Part shown: positions 8,160 to 15,692 of the stretch, one piece after another
How the letters are laid out: every line of letters starts with the position of its first letter
Position numbering within the stretch: position 1 is the first letter of the stretch
NCBI RefSeq assembly: GCF_036013915.1
Contig: NZ_CP107899.1
Coordinates: 6,414,001-6,478,000 of the forward strand
Reading direction: 5' to 3'
Length of the DNA stretch: 64,000 nucleotides
Source: Streptomyces sp. NBC_00464
Lineage (GTDB): Bacteria > Actinomycetota > Actinomycetes > Streptomycetales > Streptomycetaceae
Notes under the pieces: generated by a model
Database searches by the model: none
Told to the model about the DNA's origin: nothing
Seen by the model: only the letters and a program-made list of their open reading frames with translations
Made by a program: the position numbers and the translations under genes

Positions 8160-8265
8160 CGTGTCGTCCTCCCCGTCGCCACGTCTGCCGCCTTCCCCGG
8201 CATCGTAACGGCGCGGCCAGGGGTCCGGGCAGGGGGCGCCTGCCGGGACCCGCGGCCGGCGGCCG

Positions 8266-9084
8266 TCAGTGGGCCTCCACCGTGACCGAGAAGGAGAACC
8301 GGTCGCCCCGGTAACGGATCTGCGCCACATCGACGACCTGGCCGCCGTCGTCGTACGTCACACCCGTGTAGTAGAGGATCGGGCTGAGCAGCGGGACCTG
8401 GAGGAGGTCGGCGGTGGCCGGGTCGGCGAGCCGCGCCTCGACCGTGTCGGTGATCCGGGAGATGTGGACACCGACACGGTCGCGCAGCACCTTGGTCATC
8501 GGCCAGCGGTCGAGATCGGCGGGATCGAGCCCGGCCGCGGTCTCCGGACGGAGCCAGTTCTGCGCCCAGTTGGTCGGCTCACCCGTCTCCTCGTCGCACC
8601 GCAGCCGCCGATAGCCGACGACCTCCGCGCAGCCGGGGAAGTACTCCGCGACATCGCCCGGCACGGCGGACGGGCCGTGGTCGAGCACCATGGTCCGCTC
8701 GCCCGACTGCTGGGCGACGATCGCGTCGATCGACCCGAGCAGCCGGACCGGCGAGACCCGGCGGGCGCGCGGTTCGATGAAGGTGCCGCGCCGCCGGTGC
8801 CGGCTGATCAGCCCCTCCGTCTCCAGCTCCTTGAGCGCCTGGCGCATGGTGAGGACGCTGACGCCGTAGTGCGCGGCGAGCTGTTCCTCGGTCGGCAGCC
8901 GCAGGGTGGCGTCCGCCGTGCGGCCCAGTATCGAGGCCCGCAGTGACTGCGAGACCTGATACCACAGCGGGAGTTTGCGGTTCAGGACCAGCGAGTCGGG
9001 CGCGAAGGCGGCCCCCGGGGGCGCGGGGGGCTTCGAAGGGGGCTGCGCCACCTGGGTCACCTGCATTCGTCGTCGCCGTTGCAC
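8266..9084 (-). CDS. GntR/HutC-family regulator with UTRA domain, beside hmgA
   Basis: A 272-residue regulator. A proline-rich arm precedes the winged HTH at about residues 38-102 (LWYQVSQSLRASILG, LPTEEQLAAHYGVSVLTMRQ, LISRHRRRGTFI). A UTRA ligand-binding domain follows (VVGYRRLRCDEETGEP to VAQIRYRGDRFSFSV). The GTG start lies nine bases after the hmgA stop; an in-frame ATG six codons later is an alternative. Cotranscription with homogentisate dioxygenase suggests it senses a tyrosine or phenylalanine breakdown product and controls the operon through the dyad at 10461-10486. That target is an inference. Confidence 0.85.
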   Translation of the reverse strand: MQRRRRMQVTQVAQPPSKPPAPPGAAFAPDSLVLNRKLPLWYQVSQSLRASILGRTADATLRLPTEEQLAAHYGVSVLTMRQALKELETEGLISRHRRRGTFIEPRARRVSPVRLLGSIDAIVAQQSGERTMVLDHGPSAVPGDVAEYFPGCAEVVGYRRLRCDEETGEPTNWAQNWLRPETAAGLDPADLDRWPMTKVLRDRVGVHISRITDTVEARLADPATADLLQVPLLSPILYYTGVTYDDGGQVVDVAQIRYRGDRFSFSVTVEAH

Positions 9085-9093
9085 GGGGCCCGG

Positions 9094-10422
9094 TTACGGA
9101 TGGAAGTTGCGGCTCAGACCCTGCCACACGTCGTCGTAGCCGTGCTGAAGATGGCCGGCCGTCGCCGCCTGTCCGGTCGCGGTGACCGGCCAGCGGGTCT
9201 CGAACATGAAGGCCAGGCCGTCGTCGATCTTCTGCGGCTTCAGCTCCGCCGCGCTCGCCCGCTCGAAGGTCTCCCGGTCGGGGCCGTGCGCCGACATCAT
9301 GTTGTGCAGAGAGCCGCCGCCGGGCACGAAACCCCCCTTGCCGGCCGTCTTCGCGTCGTACGCGCCCTCGATCAGGCCCATGTACTCGCTCATGACGTTG
9401 CGGTGGAAGTACGGCGGCCGGAAGGTGTCCTCGCCCACCAGCCAGCGCGGCGCGAACACCACGAAGTCGACGCCGGCGAGGCCTGGGGTGTCCGTCGGCG
9501 AGGTCAGCACCGTGAAGATCGACGGGTCCGGGTGGTCGTAGCTGATCGAGCCGATGACATTGAAGCGGTGCAGGTCATAGACGTACGGAGTGTGGTTGCC
9601 GTGCCAGGCGACCACATCGAGCGGCGAGTGGTCGTACGTCGCCGACCAGAGGTTCCCGCAGTACTTGTTGACCACCTCGACCGGGCGCTCCACGTCCTCG
9701 TACGCGGCGACCGGGGCGAGGAAGTCACGGGCGTTCGCCAGGCCGTTGGCGCCGATGGGGCCGAGGTCGGGGAGGACGAACGGCTGGCCGTAGTTCTCGC
9801 AGACATAGCCGCGGGCCGTGGCGTCGAGCAGCTCGACCCGGAAGCGGACACCGCGCGGGATCAGGGCGACATGGCCCGGTTCGGCACGCAGCAGGCCCAG
9901 TTCGGTGCGCAGCAGCAGACCGCCGTGCTCGGGGACGATCAGGAGCTCGCCGTCACTGTCGCTGAACACCCGGTCGGTCATGGCGGTATCGGCGGCGTAG
10001 AGGTGGACGGCCATACCGGTGCGCTGCGCGGCGTCGCCGTTGCCGCCCAGCGTCCACAGGCCGGACAGGAAGTCCGTGCCGGGCGCGGGCTGCGGGAGCG
10101 GGTCCCAGCGCAGCCGGTTGGGGTCGGGAACGGATTCGGTGAACGGGGCGGTGCGCAGGGTGCCGTTGTCGATGCGGACGAACGGCGGATGGGCCGCGGA
10201 GGGGCGGATCCGATAGAGCCAGGAGCGGCGGTTGTGGGCGCGCGGCTCGGTGAAGGCCGAGCCGCTCAGCTGCTCGGCGTAGAGCCCCAGCGGTGCGCGC
10301 TGCGGCGAGTTACGGCCGTGCGGCAGCGCCCCCGGCACCGCTTCCGAGCTGTGCTGATTACCGAATCCGGCGGAATGCGCGAGCCCTTCCGCCGTCTTCC
10401 GTGCTTGCTCGATGCCGCTCAT
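9094..10422 (-). CDS. hmgA: Homogentisate 1,2-dioxygenase
   Basis: A 442-residue iron(II) dioxygenase that opens the ring of homogentisate to maleylacetoacetate in tyrosine and phenylalanine breakdown. The iron ligands are visible in the family motifs: His340 and Glu346 in [16 protein letters not shown], and His379 in [13 protein letters not shown], matching human His335, Glu341 and His371. Length matches the family. The ATG is preceded by a GGGAG ribosome-binding site; a longer in-frame start would enter the promoter. Loss of this enzyme makes bacteria darken from homogentisate melanin. The next gene in the operon is a GntR/UTRA regulator. The later pathway genes (isomerase, hydrolase) are not in the window. 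Confidence 0.97.
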   Translation of the reverse strand: MSGIEQARKTAEGLAHSAGFGNQHSSEAVPGALPHGRNSPQRAPLGLYAEQLSGSAFTEPRAHNRRSWLYRIRPSAAHPPFVRIDNGTLRTAPFTESVPDPNRLRWDPLPQPAPGTDFLSGLWTLGGNGDAAQRTGMAVHLYAADTAMTDRVFSDSDGELLIVPEHGGLLLRTELGLLRAEPGHVALIPRGVRFRVELLDATARGYVCENYGQPFVLPDLGPIGANGLANARDFLAPVAAYEDVERPVEVVNKYCGNLWSATYDHSPLDVVAWHGNHTPYVYDLHRFNVIGSISYDHPDPSIFTVLTSPTDTPGLAGVDFVVFAPRWLVGEDTFRPPYFHRNVMSEYMGLIEGAYDAKTAGKGGFVPGGGSLHNMMSAHGPDRETFERASAAELKPQKIDDGLAFMFETRWPVTATGQAATAGHLQHGYDDVWQGLSRNFHP

Positions 10423-10460
10423 CTGTGCTCCCGGTGCATGAGGAAGGGTTCGGAATCCTG

Positions 10461-10486
10461 GAATCCTATGGTCAACCGTAGGAATC
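10461..10486. promoter_or_regulatory. Inverted repeat in the hmgA upstream region, candidate GntR operator
   Basis: GAATCCTATGG and CCGTAGGAATC match as inverted repeats at 9 of 11 positions around a TCAA spacer. The dyad lies 39 bases upstream of the hmgA start and between hmgA and the divergent beta-helix gene. The operon's own GntR regulator is the obvious candidate protein. Binding is inferred. Confidence 0.5.
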
Positions 10487-10562
10487 GAATCGCGGCGAGT
10501 CAACGGCATTCGTGCGGCACAGGGGGGTTCCAAAAGTTGAACAATGCTCTACTCTCCGGCAC

Positions 10563-12746
10563 ATGTCGTGGACACGAAGACTTCTGGTGGTTCTGGCAGC
10601 GCTCGCTGCCGCCCTTCTCGCGGCCCCGGCCGCCCAGGCGCACGAGGAACGGCCGGTCACCCTGCCCGACGGAACCGGCAGCGTCCCCGTGTACCGCACG
10701 GGCGAGCCCGATCTCCTGGTCTGCAAGAGCGACCGGGCCGATTTCGAGCGCCGGATATCCGGCTTCCCGGACGCCCTGCGGACCAGGAACCTGACGCTCT
10801 TCGACCGCTGCCGGAAGTCCGGCTACCGCCATCTCCAGCAGGCCGTGGACGCCGTCACCGGGCCGGGGAAGAACATCGCGATCCTGCCCGGCCTCTACGA
10901 GGAGGAGCCCTCGCTGCCGGCGCCGAAGGGGGAGTGCAAGCGGCTGAAGGCGCCCAACTCCCAGCTCGGCTACCAGATCCTGAGCTACGAGCAGCAGGCG
11001 AAGTGCCCGCACAACCAGAACCTGGTGGCGATCCTCGGCAAGAAGGACCTCCAGATCGAGGGCACCGGCGCCGCGCGCACGGACGTCGTCATCGACGCCA
11101 AGTACCAGAAGCTCAACGCGGTGCGTGCGGACGGCTCCGACGGCGTCTACTTCAAGAACTTCACCGCCCAGCGCACCACGTTCAACTCGCTGTACATCCT
11201 GGCCCAGGACGGTTTCGTCATCGACGACGTCCTGACCCGGTGGAACGACGAGTACGGCTTCCTGACCTTCGCGAGCGATCACGGCCTGTACAAGAACTGC
11301 GAGTCGTACGGCAACGGCGACTCCGGCATCTACCCGGGCAGCGCGTCGAACATCAACGACGCGTACGGCTACAAGGTGCCGCGCTACTCGATCGAGATCA
11401 CCGGCTGCCACAGCCACCACAACATGGTCGGCTACTCCGGCACCGCGGGTGACTCGGTCTACGTCCATGACAACGAGTTCGACCACAACATGGGTGGCGC
11501 CTCGATGGACAGCGCCTTCCCCGGCCACCCCGGCCTGCCGCAGAACCACGCCCGCTTCGAGCGCAACCTGATCCACGACAACAACGCCGACTACTACCCG
11601 TACGTCGCCGACGGCACGTGTGCCAAGCCGCCCGTCGAGCGCGGTTACGAGGACGGGGTGGTCTGCCCGCAGATCTCCATGCCGCCGGGCACCGGCATCA
11701 TCACCGCGGGCGGCAACTGGAACCTCTACGAGAACAACTGGGTCTACGGGCAGAAGCGTGCCGCCTTCTTCCTGAGCGCCGTACCCGCCTTCATCCGCGG
11801 TGAGGACGCGCTCGGCAAGCAGACCGACACCTCGCACCACAACCGGTACGCGAACAACCACCTCGGCACGGACAAGCAGGGCAGGTCGCGCCCCAACGGC
11901 GCCGACGTGTGGTGGGACGGCCAGGGGGCGGGCAACTGCTGGCAGTCGGACGCGGGCGCTTCCACTCCGCGTTCCCTGCCCGCGTGCGGGTCCGAGCGGG
12001 GTGACGTCAACGGCGGTACCGACCGGCTGGTGGGCGAGCCCGTCAAGCTCGCCCAGCTGCTCGTCTGCGCCGACTACAACGTGCAGGCGCGCCGGCTTCC
12101 GGCCGGCTGCGACTGGTACGGGGCGCGCGGCATCGAGCGCATCGAGGTGCAGGCGGCCCTCGGCATCGCGGTGGTCCTGGTGCTGGTCGGCGGGGTGCTG
12201 TGGTGGCGCCGGCTGCGGTCCAGCCGGCTCGCCACGGCTGCCACGGTCCTCGGCCTCATCGGCCTCGGCCTGGACGTGGCCGGCTCGACCATGGGCCTCG
12301 CCTCCACCTATGTGCCCGCCCTCGCGCTGCTGCTGACCGGGCTCTGGTGGACGGGCATCGGGCTGGTGCTGCGGCGGGAGCGGCCGGGGCTGGGCTGGGT
12401 CACGTTGGTGCTGGGCGGTCTGACGCTGCTCGACGCGCTGGACAAGGGCGTGTTCATGATCCCGTGGATCCCGCTGAGCCCGGCCTGGGTGCGGGGACTG
12501 CTCGGCCTGGTCTGGGTGGTGTGGGCCGTCGTGGCCGCCGCCCGCCACGGCGAGCGCGCGAAGCCGGCACCGGAGCCGGCAGAGGGAGAGGAGCCGGCGG
12601 CCGGAGCGGAGCCGGCCTCGGACTCGGATGCGGAACGTGCGTCGGCGTCGGAGAGCGCAACCGCGCCGGCCTCGCCCACGTCACCGGCCACCGGCCCGGC
12701 CTCGCCCACGTCACCGGCCACCGGCCCGGAGGGAGAACCGTCGTGA
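10563..12746 (+). CDS. Secreted right-handed beta-helix protein with C-terminal membrane anchor
   Basis: A 727-residue envelope protein. It has a Sec signal peptide (residues 1-28, cleavage near AQA-HE). An external region to about residue 520 carries parallel beta-helix features: repeated Asn/Gly turns such as NCESYGNGDSGIYPGS, ITGCHSHHNMVGYSG and VHDNEFDHNMGG. About four hydrophobic segments follow at roughly 525-660. A low-complexity Pro/Ala/Glu/Ser cytoplasmic or external tail ends in a duplicated 10-residue repeat. No Shine-Dalgarno sequence is present; TACTCT eight bases from the ATG suggests a leaderless transcript. The next two genes overlap it in series, so the three products likely act together. 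Beta-helix proteins bind polysaccharides or, like NosD, serve copper enzyme maturation; neither role is shown here. Confidence 0.85.
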   Translation: MSWTRRLLVVLAALAAALLAAPAAQAHEERPVTLPDGTGSVPVYRTGEPDLLVCKSDRADFERRISGFPDALRTRNLTLFDRCRKSGYRHLQQAVDAVTGPGKNIAILPGLYEEEPSLPAPKGECKRLKAPNSQLGYQILSYEQQAKCPHNQNLVAILGKKDLQIEGTGAARTDVVIDAKYQKLNAVRADGSDGVYFKNFTAQRTTFNSLYILAQDGFVIDDVLTRWNDEYGFLTFASDHGLYKNCESYGNGDSGIYPGSASNINDAYGYKVPRYSIEITGCHSHHNMVGYSGTAGDSVYVHDNEFDHNMGGASMDSAFPGHPGLPQNHARFERNLIHDNNADYYPYVADGTCAKPPVERGYEDGVVCPQISMPPGTGIITAGGNWNLYENNWVYGQKRAAFFLSAVPAFIRGEDALGKQTDTSHHNRYANNHLGTDKQGRSRPNGADVWWDGQGAGNCWQSDAGASTPRSLPACGSERGDVNGGTDRLVGEPVKLAQLLVCADYNVQARRLPAGCDWYGARGIERIEVQAALGIAVVLVLVGGVLWWRRLRSSRLATAATVLGLIGLGLDVAGSTMGLASTYVPALALLLTGLWWTGIGLVLRRERPGLGWVTLVLGGLTLLDALDKGVFMIPWIPLSPAWVRGLLGLVWVVWAVVAAARHGERAKPAPEPAEGEEPAAGAEPASDSDAERASASESATAPASPTSPATGPASPTSPATGPEGEPS
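12669..12728 (+). repeat. Perfect 30-bp tandem duplication in the beta-helix gene tail
   Basis: Two identical 30-base units in a row, at 12669-12698 and 12699-12728, encode a repeated Ala-Ser-Pro-Thr-Ser-Pro-Ala-Thr-Gly-Pro motif. The reading frame is kept. Perfect identity suggests a recent slippage event in a disordered, probably tolerant tail. Confidence 0.95.
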
Positions 12747-13594
12747 ACCAGCATCCGAACCGGGCGTGGGCGCCTGCCCGGGAACGCAGGCCCGCGCCGG
12801 TCCGGCGGCACAGGTCCGCCGCCCTGCTCGTGGCCGTCGCCCTCCTGCTCGGCACGGGTGCCTGCGGAGGGCGGGCCACCACCCACCACAAGCCGGGTAC
12901 CAGCCATGAACAGGCCACCGGCAACAACGGCCGGCTCCTGACCGCGGACGACGGCTCCGGCCACCGGCTGCGCCAGGTCGACGCCAAGGGCGCGCCCGAA
13001 GTGGCGCTGTCCGTGCGGCCGGACTCGGAGGATGGCTGGAACGTCCACCTCTCGGTACGGAACTTCCGGTTCACCCCGGACAGCGTCGGCGGCGCCGCAC
13101 TCCTCGGACGTGGCCACGCCCGGCTCTTCCTCGACGGCCACCCCCTGGCCCGGGTCTACGGCGCCTGGTTCCACCTCCCGGAGTCGCTCCTGCGCGGCGC
13201 CGGGGACGGCACCCGGCTCACGGCCCGTCTCTACGCCGACGACCACACCGCCTGGGCCGTCGGTTCCGCTCCGGTCCAGGCCACCGCGACGCTCGGCGGG
13301 GCCACCTCCGCGACCCGCCCCGCGCCCACTCCCGGTACCACCGTGGAGATCTCCGTCCGCGACGGCAAGGTCAGCCCCGCACCCGGGCGCACCGAGGTCA
13401 AGAAGGGCCGGACCGTGCGCCTTCAGGTCCGCAGCGACCGCGCCGACACCCTTCACGTCCACGGCTACGACAAGGAGGCACGGCTGCCCGCCGGCCGGAC
13501 CGTCACCCTCACCTTCACCGCCGACCGCACCGGGCTCTTCGAGGTGGAGACCCATGAGTCCGACCTGCTCCTGACCCAACTCGTCGTACGGTGA
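12743..13594 (+). CDS. Lipoprotein with C-terminal cupredoxin-like domain
   Basis: A 283-residue protein starting at a GTG that overlaps the previous stop (GTGA). A basic region and hydrophobic stretch end in the lipobox LLGTGAC, so the mature protein should be lipid-anchored outside the membrane at that cysteine. A middle domain (residues about 70-165) has no family I recognise. The last 90 residues look like an EfeO-type cupredoxin fold (VKKGRTVRLQVRSD, TLHVHGYDKEARLPAG, GLFEVETHESDLLL). Histidines in HVHGY and THES could bind metal, but the Cys and Met ligands of a classic blue-copper site are not evident. Coupled on both sides to the beta-helix and membrane protein genes. Confidence 0.85.
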   Translation: MNQHPNRAWAPARERRPAPVRRHRSAALLVAVALLLGTGACGGRATTHHKPGTSHEQATGNNGRLLTADDGSGHRLRQVDAKGAPEVALSVRPDSEDGWNVHLSVRNFRFTPDSVGGAALLGRGHARLFLDGHPLARVYGAWFHLPESLLRGAGDGTRLTARLYADDHTAWAVGSAPVQATATLGGATSATRPAPTPGTTVEISVRDGKVSPAPGRTEVKKGRTVRLQVRSDRADTLHVHGYDKEARLPAGRTVTLTFTADRTGLFEVETHESDLLLTQLVVR

Positions 13595-14901
13595 CGGGCG
13601 TCGACGATCCCCGTGCCGTGAGCGTCCTCGCCCACGGCATCGGCGCCCAGCACGACCTGCCCCTCTCGCCCTTCTACGCCTTCGCGGGAGCCTTCGCCGC
13701 GCTCTTCGTCTCCTTTCTCGCGCTCGGCCTGCTCTGGTCCGCCTCCCGGTTCCGCGGCGACCGGGCGGGCCGCCCGCTGCCGGCCACGGTCCAGCGCGTC
13801 GCCGACGCCCGCCCTACCCGCGTCGTCGCCCGCGCGCTCGGCCTGGCCGCCGCGCTCCTGGTCGTGCTGTACCTCCTCCTCGGCCCGGCCGACCCGGACC
13901 GCAACCCGGCCCCCGGCGCCGTCTACGTACTTCTCTGGGTCGGGCTCGTCCCGGCCTCGCTGTTGCTCGGGCCCGTCTGGCGGCTGCTCAATCCGCTGCG
14001 CACCCTTCATCTCCTCGGCTGCCGCGCGCTCGGACGCGACCCGGCCGCCGGCCGCCCCCTGCCGCCACGCCTGGGGATGTGGCCCGCCGCCGCCGGGCTG
14101 CTCGCCTTCACCTGGCTCGAACTCGTGGCCCCCGACCCTGCCTCATCCACCGCCCTGCTGCTCTTCCTCGCCCTCTACTCGGCCGTCCAACTCGCGGGCG
14201 CCGCTCTGCACGGGGCCCGATGGTTCGACCACGCCGATGCCTTCGAGGTCTACTCGGGCCTCCTCGCCCGGCTCTCCCCGCTCGGCCGCCGCCCCGCGGA
14301 CCGCCGCCTCGTCCTGCGCTCCCCGTTCAACGGACTGGACGCCACGCCCCAGCTCCCCGGGCTCGTCGCCACCGTCTGCGTGATGCTCGGCTCCACCGCC
14401 TATGACGGCTTCTCCGACGCACCCTCCTGGATCACCACCGTCCAGACCTCCACCCTGGGCCGTACCACCACTGCCACGCTCGGCCTCCTGGGCGCCGTCG
14501 CCCTCGTCGCCACCCTCTACGCCCTCTGCGCCGGTGCCACCCGGCTCCTCTCCGGCCAACTGCCGCACCCCCTCACCGCCTTCGCGCACTCCCTGGTCCC
14601 GATCGCCCTCGGCTATCTCGTCGCCCACTACTTCACACTCTTCGTCACCGAAGGTCCACGTACCGTCATGGTGGCACTCGGCACCGACAATCCCGCACCG
14701 CCCGAACCGCCCCTGGGGCCGGGCGGCATCGCCACGCTCCAGGTCGTCGCGATCGTTCTCGGCCATGTCCTCGGCGTCGTCGCCGCCCACGACCGCTCCG
14801 TCCGGCTCTTCCCGCCCGGACGCGCCGTCGTCGGCCACCTTCCGCTCCTGGTCCTGATGGTCGCGTACACGATCGGCGGGCTGGCGCTGCTCATCGCCTG
14901 A
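13591..14901 (+). CDS. Polytopic membrane protein of unknown function, third gene of beta-helix operon
   Basis: A 436-residue integral membrane protein with about ten hydrophobic segments (for example FYAFAGAFAALFVSFLALGLLW, split here by the fold, and AALLVVLYLLLG, GLVPASLLLGPVW, IATLQVVAIVLG). Near the N-terminus is LAHGIGAQHDLP, and histidines recur in or near helices (AHYFTLF, LGHVLGVVAAHD). A GTG start overlaps the lipoprotein stop (GTGA). I vaguely recall related actinobacterial proteins labelled fenitrothion hydrolase, which I cannot confirm. No transporter, kinase or oxidase motif is recognisable. Context suggests it is the membrane core of a complex with the beta-helix protein and the cupredoxin-like lipoprotein. 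Confidence 0.8.
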   Translation: MTGVDDPRAVSVLAHGIGAQHDLPLSPFYAFAGAFAALFVSFLALGLLWSASRFRGDRAGRPLPATVQRVADARPTRVVARALGLAAALLVVLYLLLGPADPDRNPAPGAVYVLLWVGLVPASLLLGPVWRLLNPLRTLHLLGCRALGRDPAAGRPLPPRLGMWPAAAGLLAFTWLELVAPDPASSTALLLFLALYSAVQLAGAALHGARWFDHADAFEVYSGLLARLSPLGRRPADRRLVLRSPFNGLDATPQLPGLVATVCVMLGSTAYDGFSDAPSWITTVQTSTLGRTTTATLGLLGAVALVATLYALCAGATRLLSGQLPHPLTAFAHSLVPIALGYLVAHYFTLFVTEGPRTVMVALGTDNPAPPEPPLGPGGIATLQVVAIVLGHVLGVVAAHDRSVRLFPPGRAVVGHLPLLVLMVAYTIGGLALLIA

Positions 14902-14948
14902 GGCCCCCGTGTGCACCTTTACGCCCGGCGGAGGAGGCCCACGGCATC

Positions 14949-15569
14949 ATGGAACCCGTGCCCCATGCGAACACGAACCTCCGCCGCGCCCCTGTGCAGC
15001 AGCGCAGCGCCGAGCGCCTCGCCCGGATACTCGACGCCTGTGCCGAACTCCTCGACGAGACCGGCTACGAGCAGCTCTCCACCCGGGCCGTGGCCGTGCG
15101 TGCCGGAGTGCCCATCGGATCCGTCTACCGGTTCTTCTCCAACAAGCGGGCGCTGGCCGACGCTCTCGCCCGCCGCAACCTGGACAGCTACGTGGAGGGG
15201 ATCGCGGCCCGGCTGGTCGCCGTGCCGGTCGCCGACTGGCGCCGTGTCATCGACGCCGTGCTCGACGAGTACCTGGCGATGAAGAGCTCCGTACCGGGCT
15301 TCTCCCTCATCGACTTCGGGGCTCCCGCGCCCGACGACGACCCGGCGGACGACGCCAACCAGCGCGTCGCGGGGCGGCTCACCGAACTGCTCGCCGGTCA
15401 TCTGGACCGCGAGCCGGACGAAGACCTCCTGCGCTCCATCCTGGTCTGCGTGGAGGCCGCCGACGCACTGCTCCAACTCGCCTTCCGCACCGACCCGTCC
15501 GGCGACCCGGCGATCGTCGCCGAGACCCGCGTGCTGGTCCAGGCCTACCTTGCGCGGGTGCTGGGCTGA
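14949..15569 (+). CDS. TetR-family transcriptional regulator
   Basis: A 206-residue TetR protein. The HTH is at about residues 17-63 (RSAERLARILDACAELLDET, STRAVAVRAGVPIGSVYRFF, SNKRALADAL), followed by a helical effector domain. A GGAGGAGG ribosome-binding stretch precedes the ATG. It lies 47 bases after the membrane protein gene and could be the last gene of that operon. It also stands just upstream of the molybdoenzyme gene, whose promoter region holds a TetR-type dyad. Which set it controls is open. Confidence 0.87.
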   Translation: MEPVPHANTNLRRAPVQQRSAERLARILDACAELLDETGYEQLSTRAVAVRAGVPIGSVYRFFSNKRALADALARRNLDSYVEGIAARLVAVPVADWRRVIDAVLDEYLAMKSSVPGFSLIDFGAPAPDDDPADDANQRVAGRLTELLAGHLDREPDEDLLRSILVCVEAADALLQLAFRTDPSGDPAIVAETRVLVQAYLARVLG

Positions 15570-15619
15570 GGGGAACCGGACTCCGGGACAAGCTCATCGC
15601 CTCCGCACCTCCCCAGCAT

Positions 15620-15637
15620 GCGTACCGGTCGGTATGC
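15620..15637. promoter_or_regulatory. TetR-type dyad upstream of the molybdoenzyme gene
   Basis: GCGTACCGGTCGGTATGC is an imperfect 18-bp palindrome 55 bases before the molybdoenzyme start. On the reverse strand it contains CATACCGACCGGT, the same 13-base core seen upstream of the acyl-CoA ligase operon at 35489-35501 and, with one change, upstream of the kinase/acyl-CoA dehydrogenase operon near 42.06 kb. The TetR gene ending at 15569 is the nearest candidate regulator. Confidence 0.55.
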
Positions 15638-15692
15638 TCGGCCGTGCTTGCTCATGTCCGCGCGCCACCGCTGCCGCCGCCCGGGAGGGCCC

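Noticed and set aside
8160..8330. An extended N-terminus for the type ISP-like protein
   Set aside because: It would overlap the end of the neighbouring gntR gene and codes for a low-complexity Arg/Pro stretch. The internal GTG has a good ribosome-binding site.
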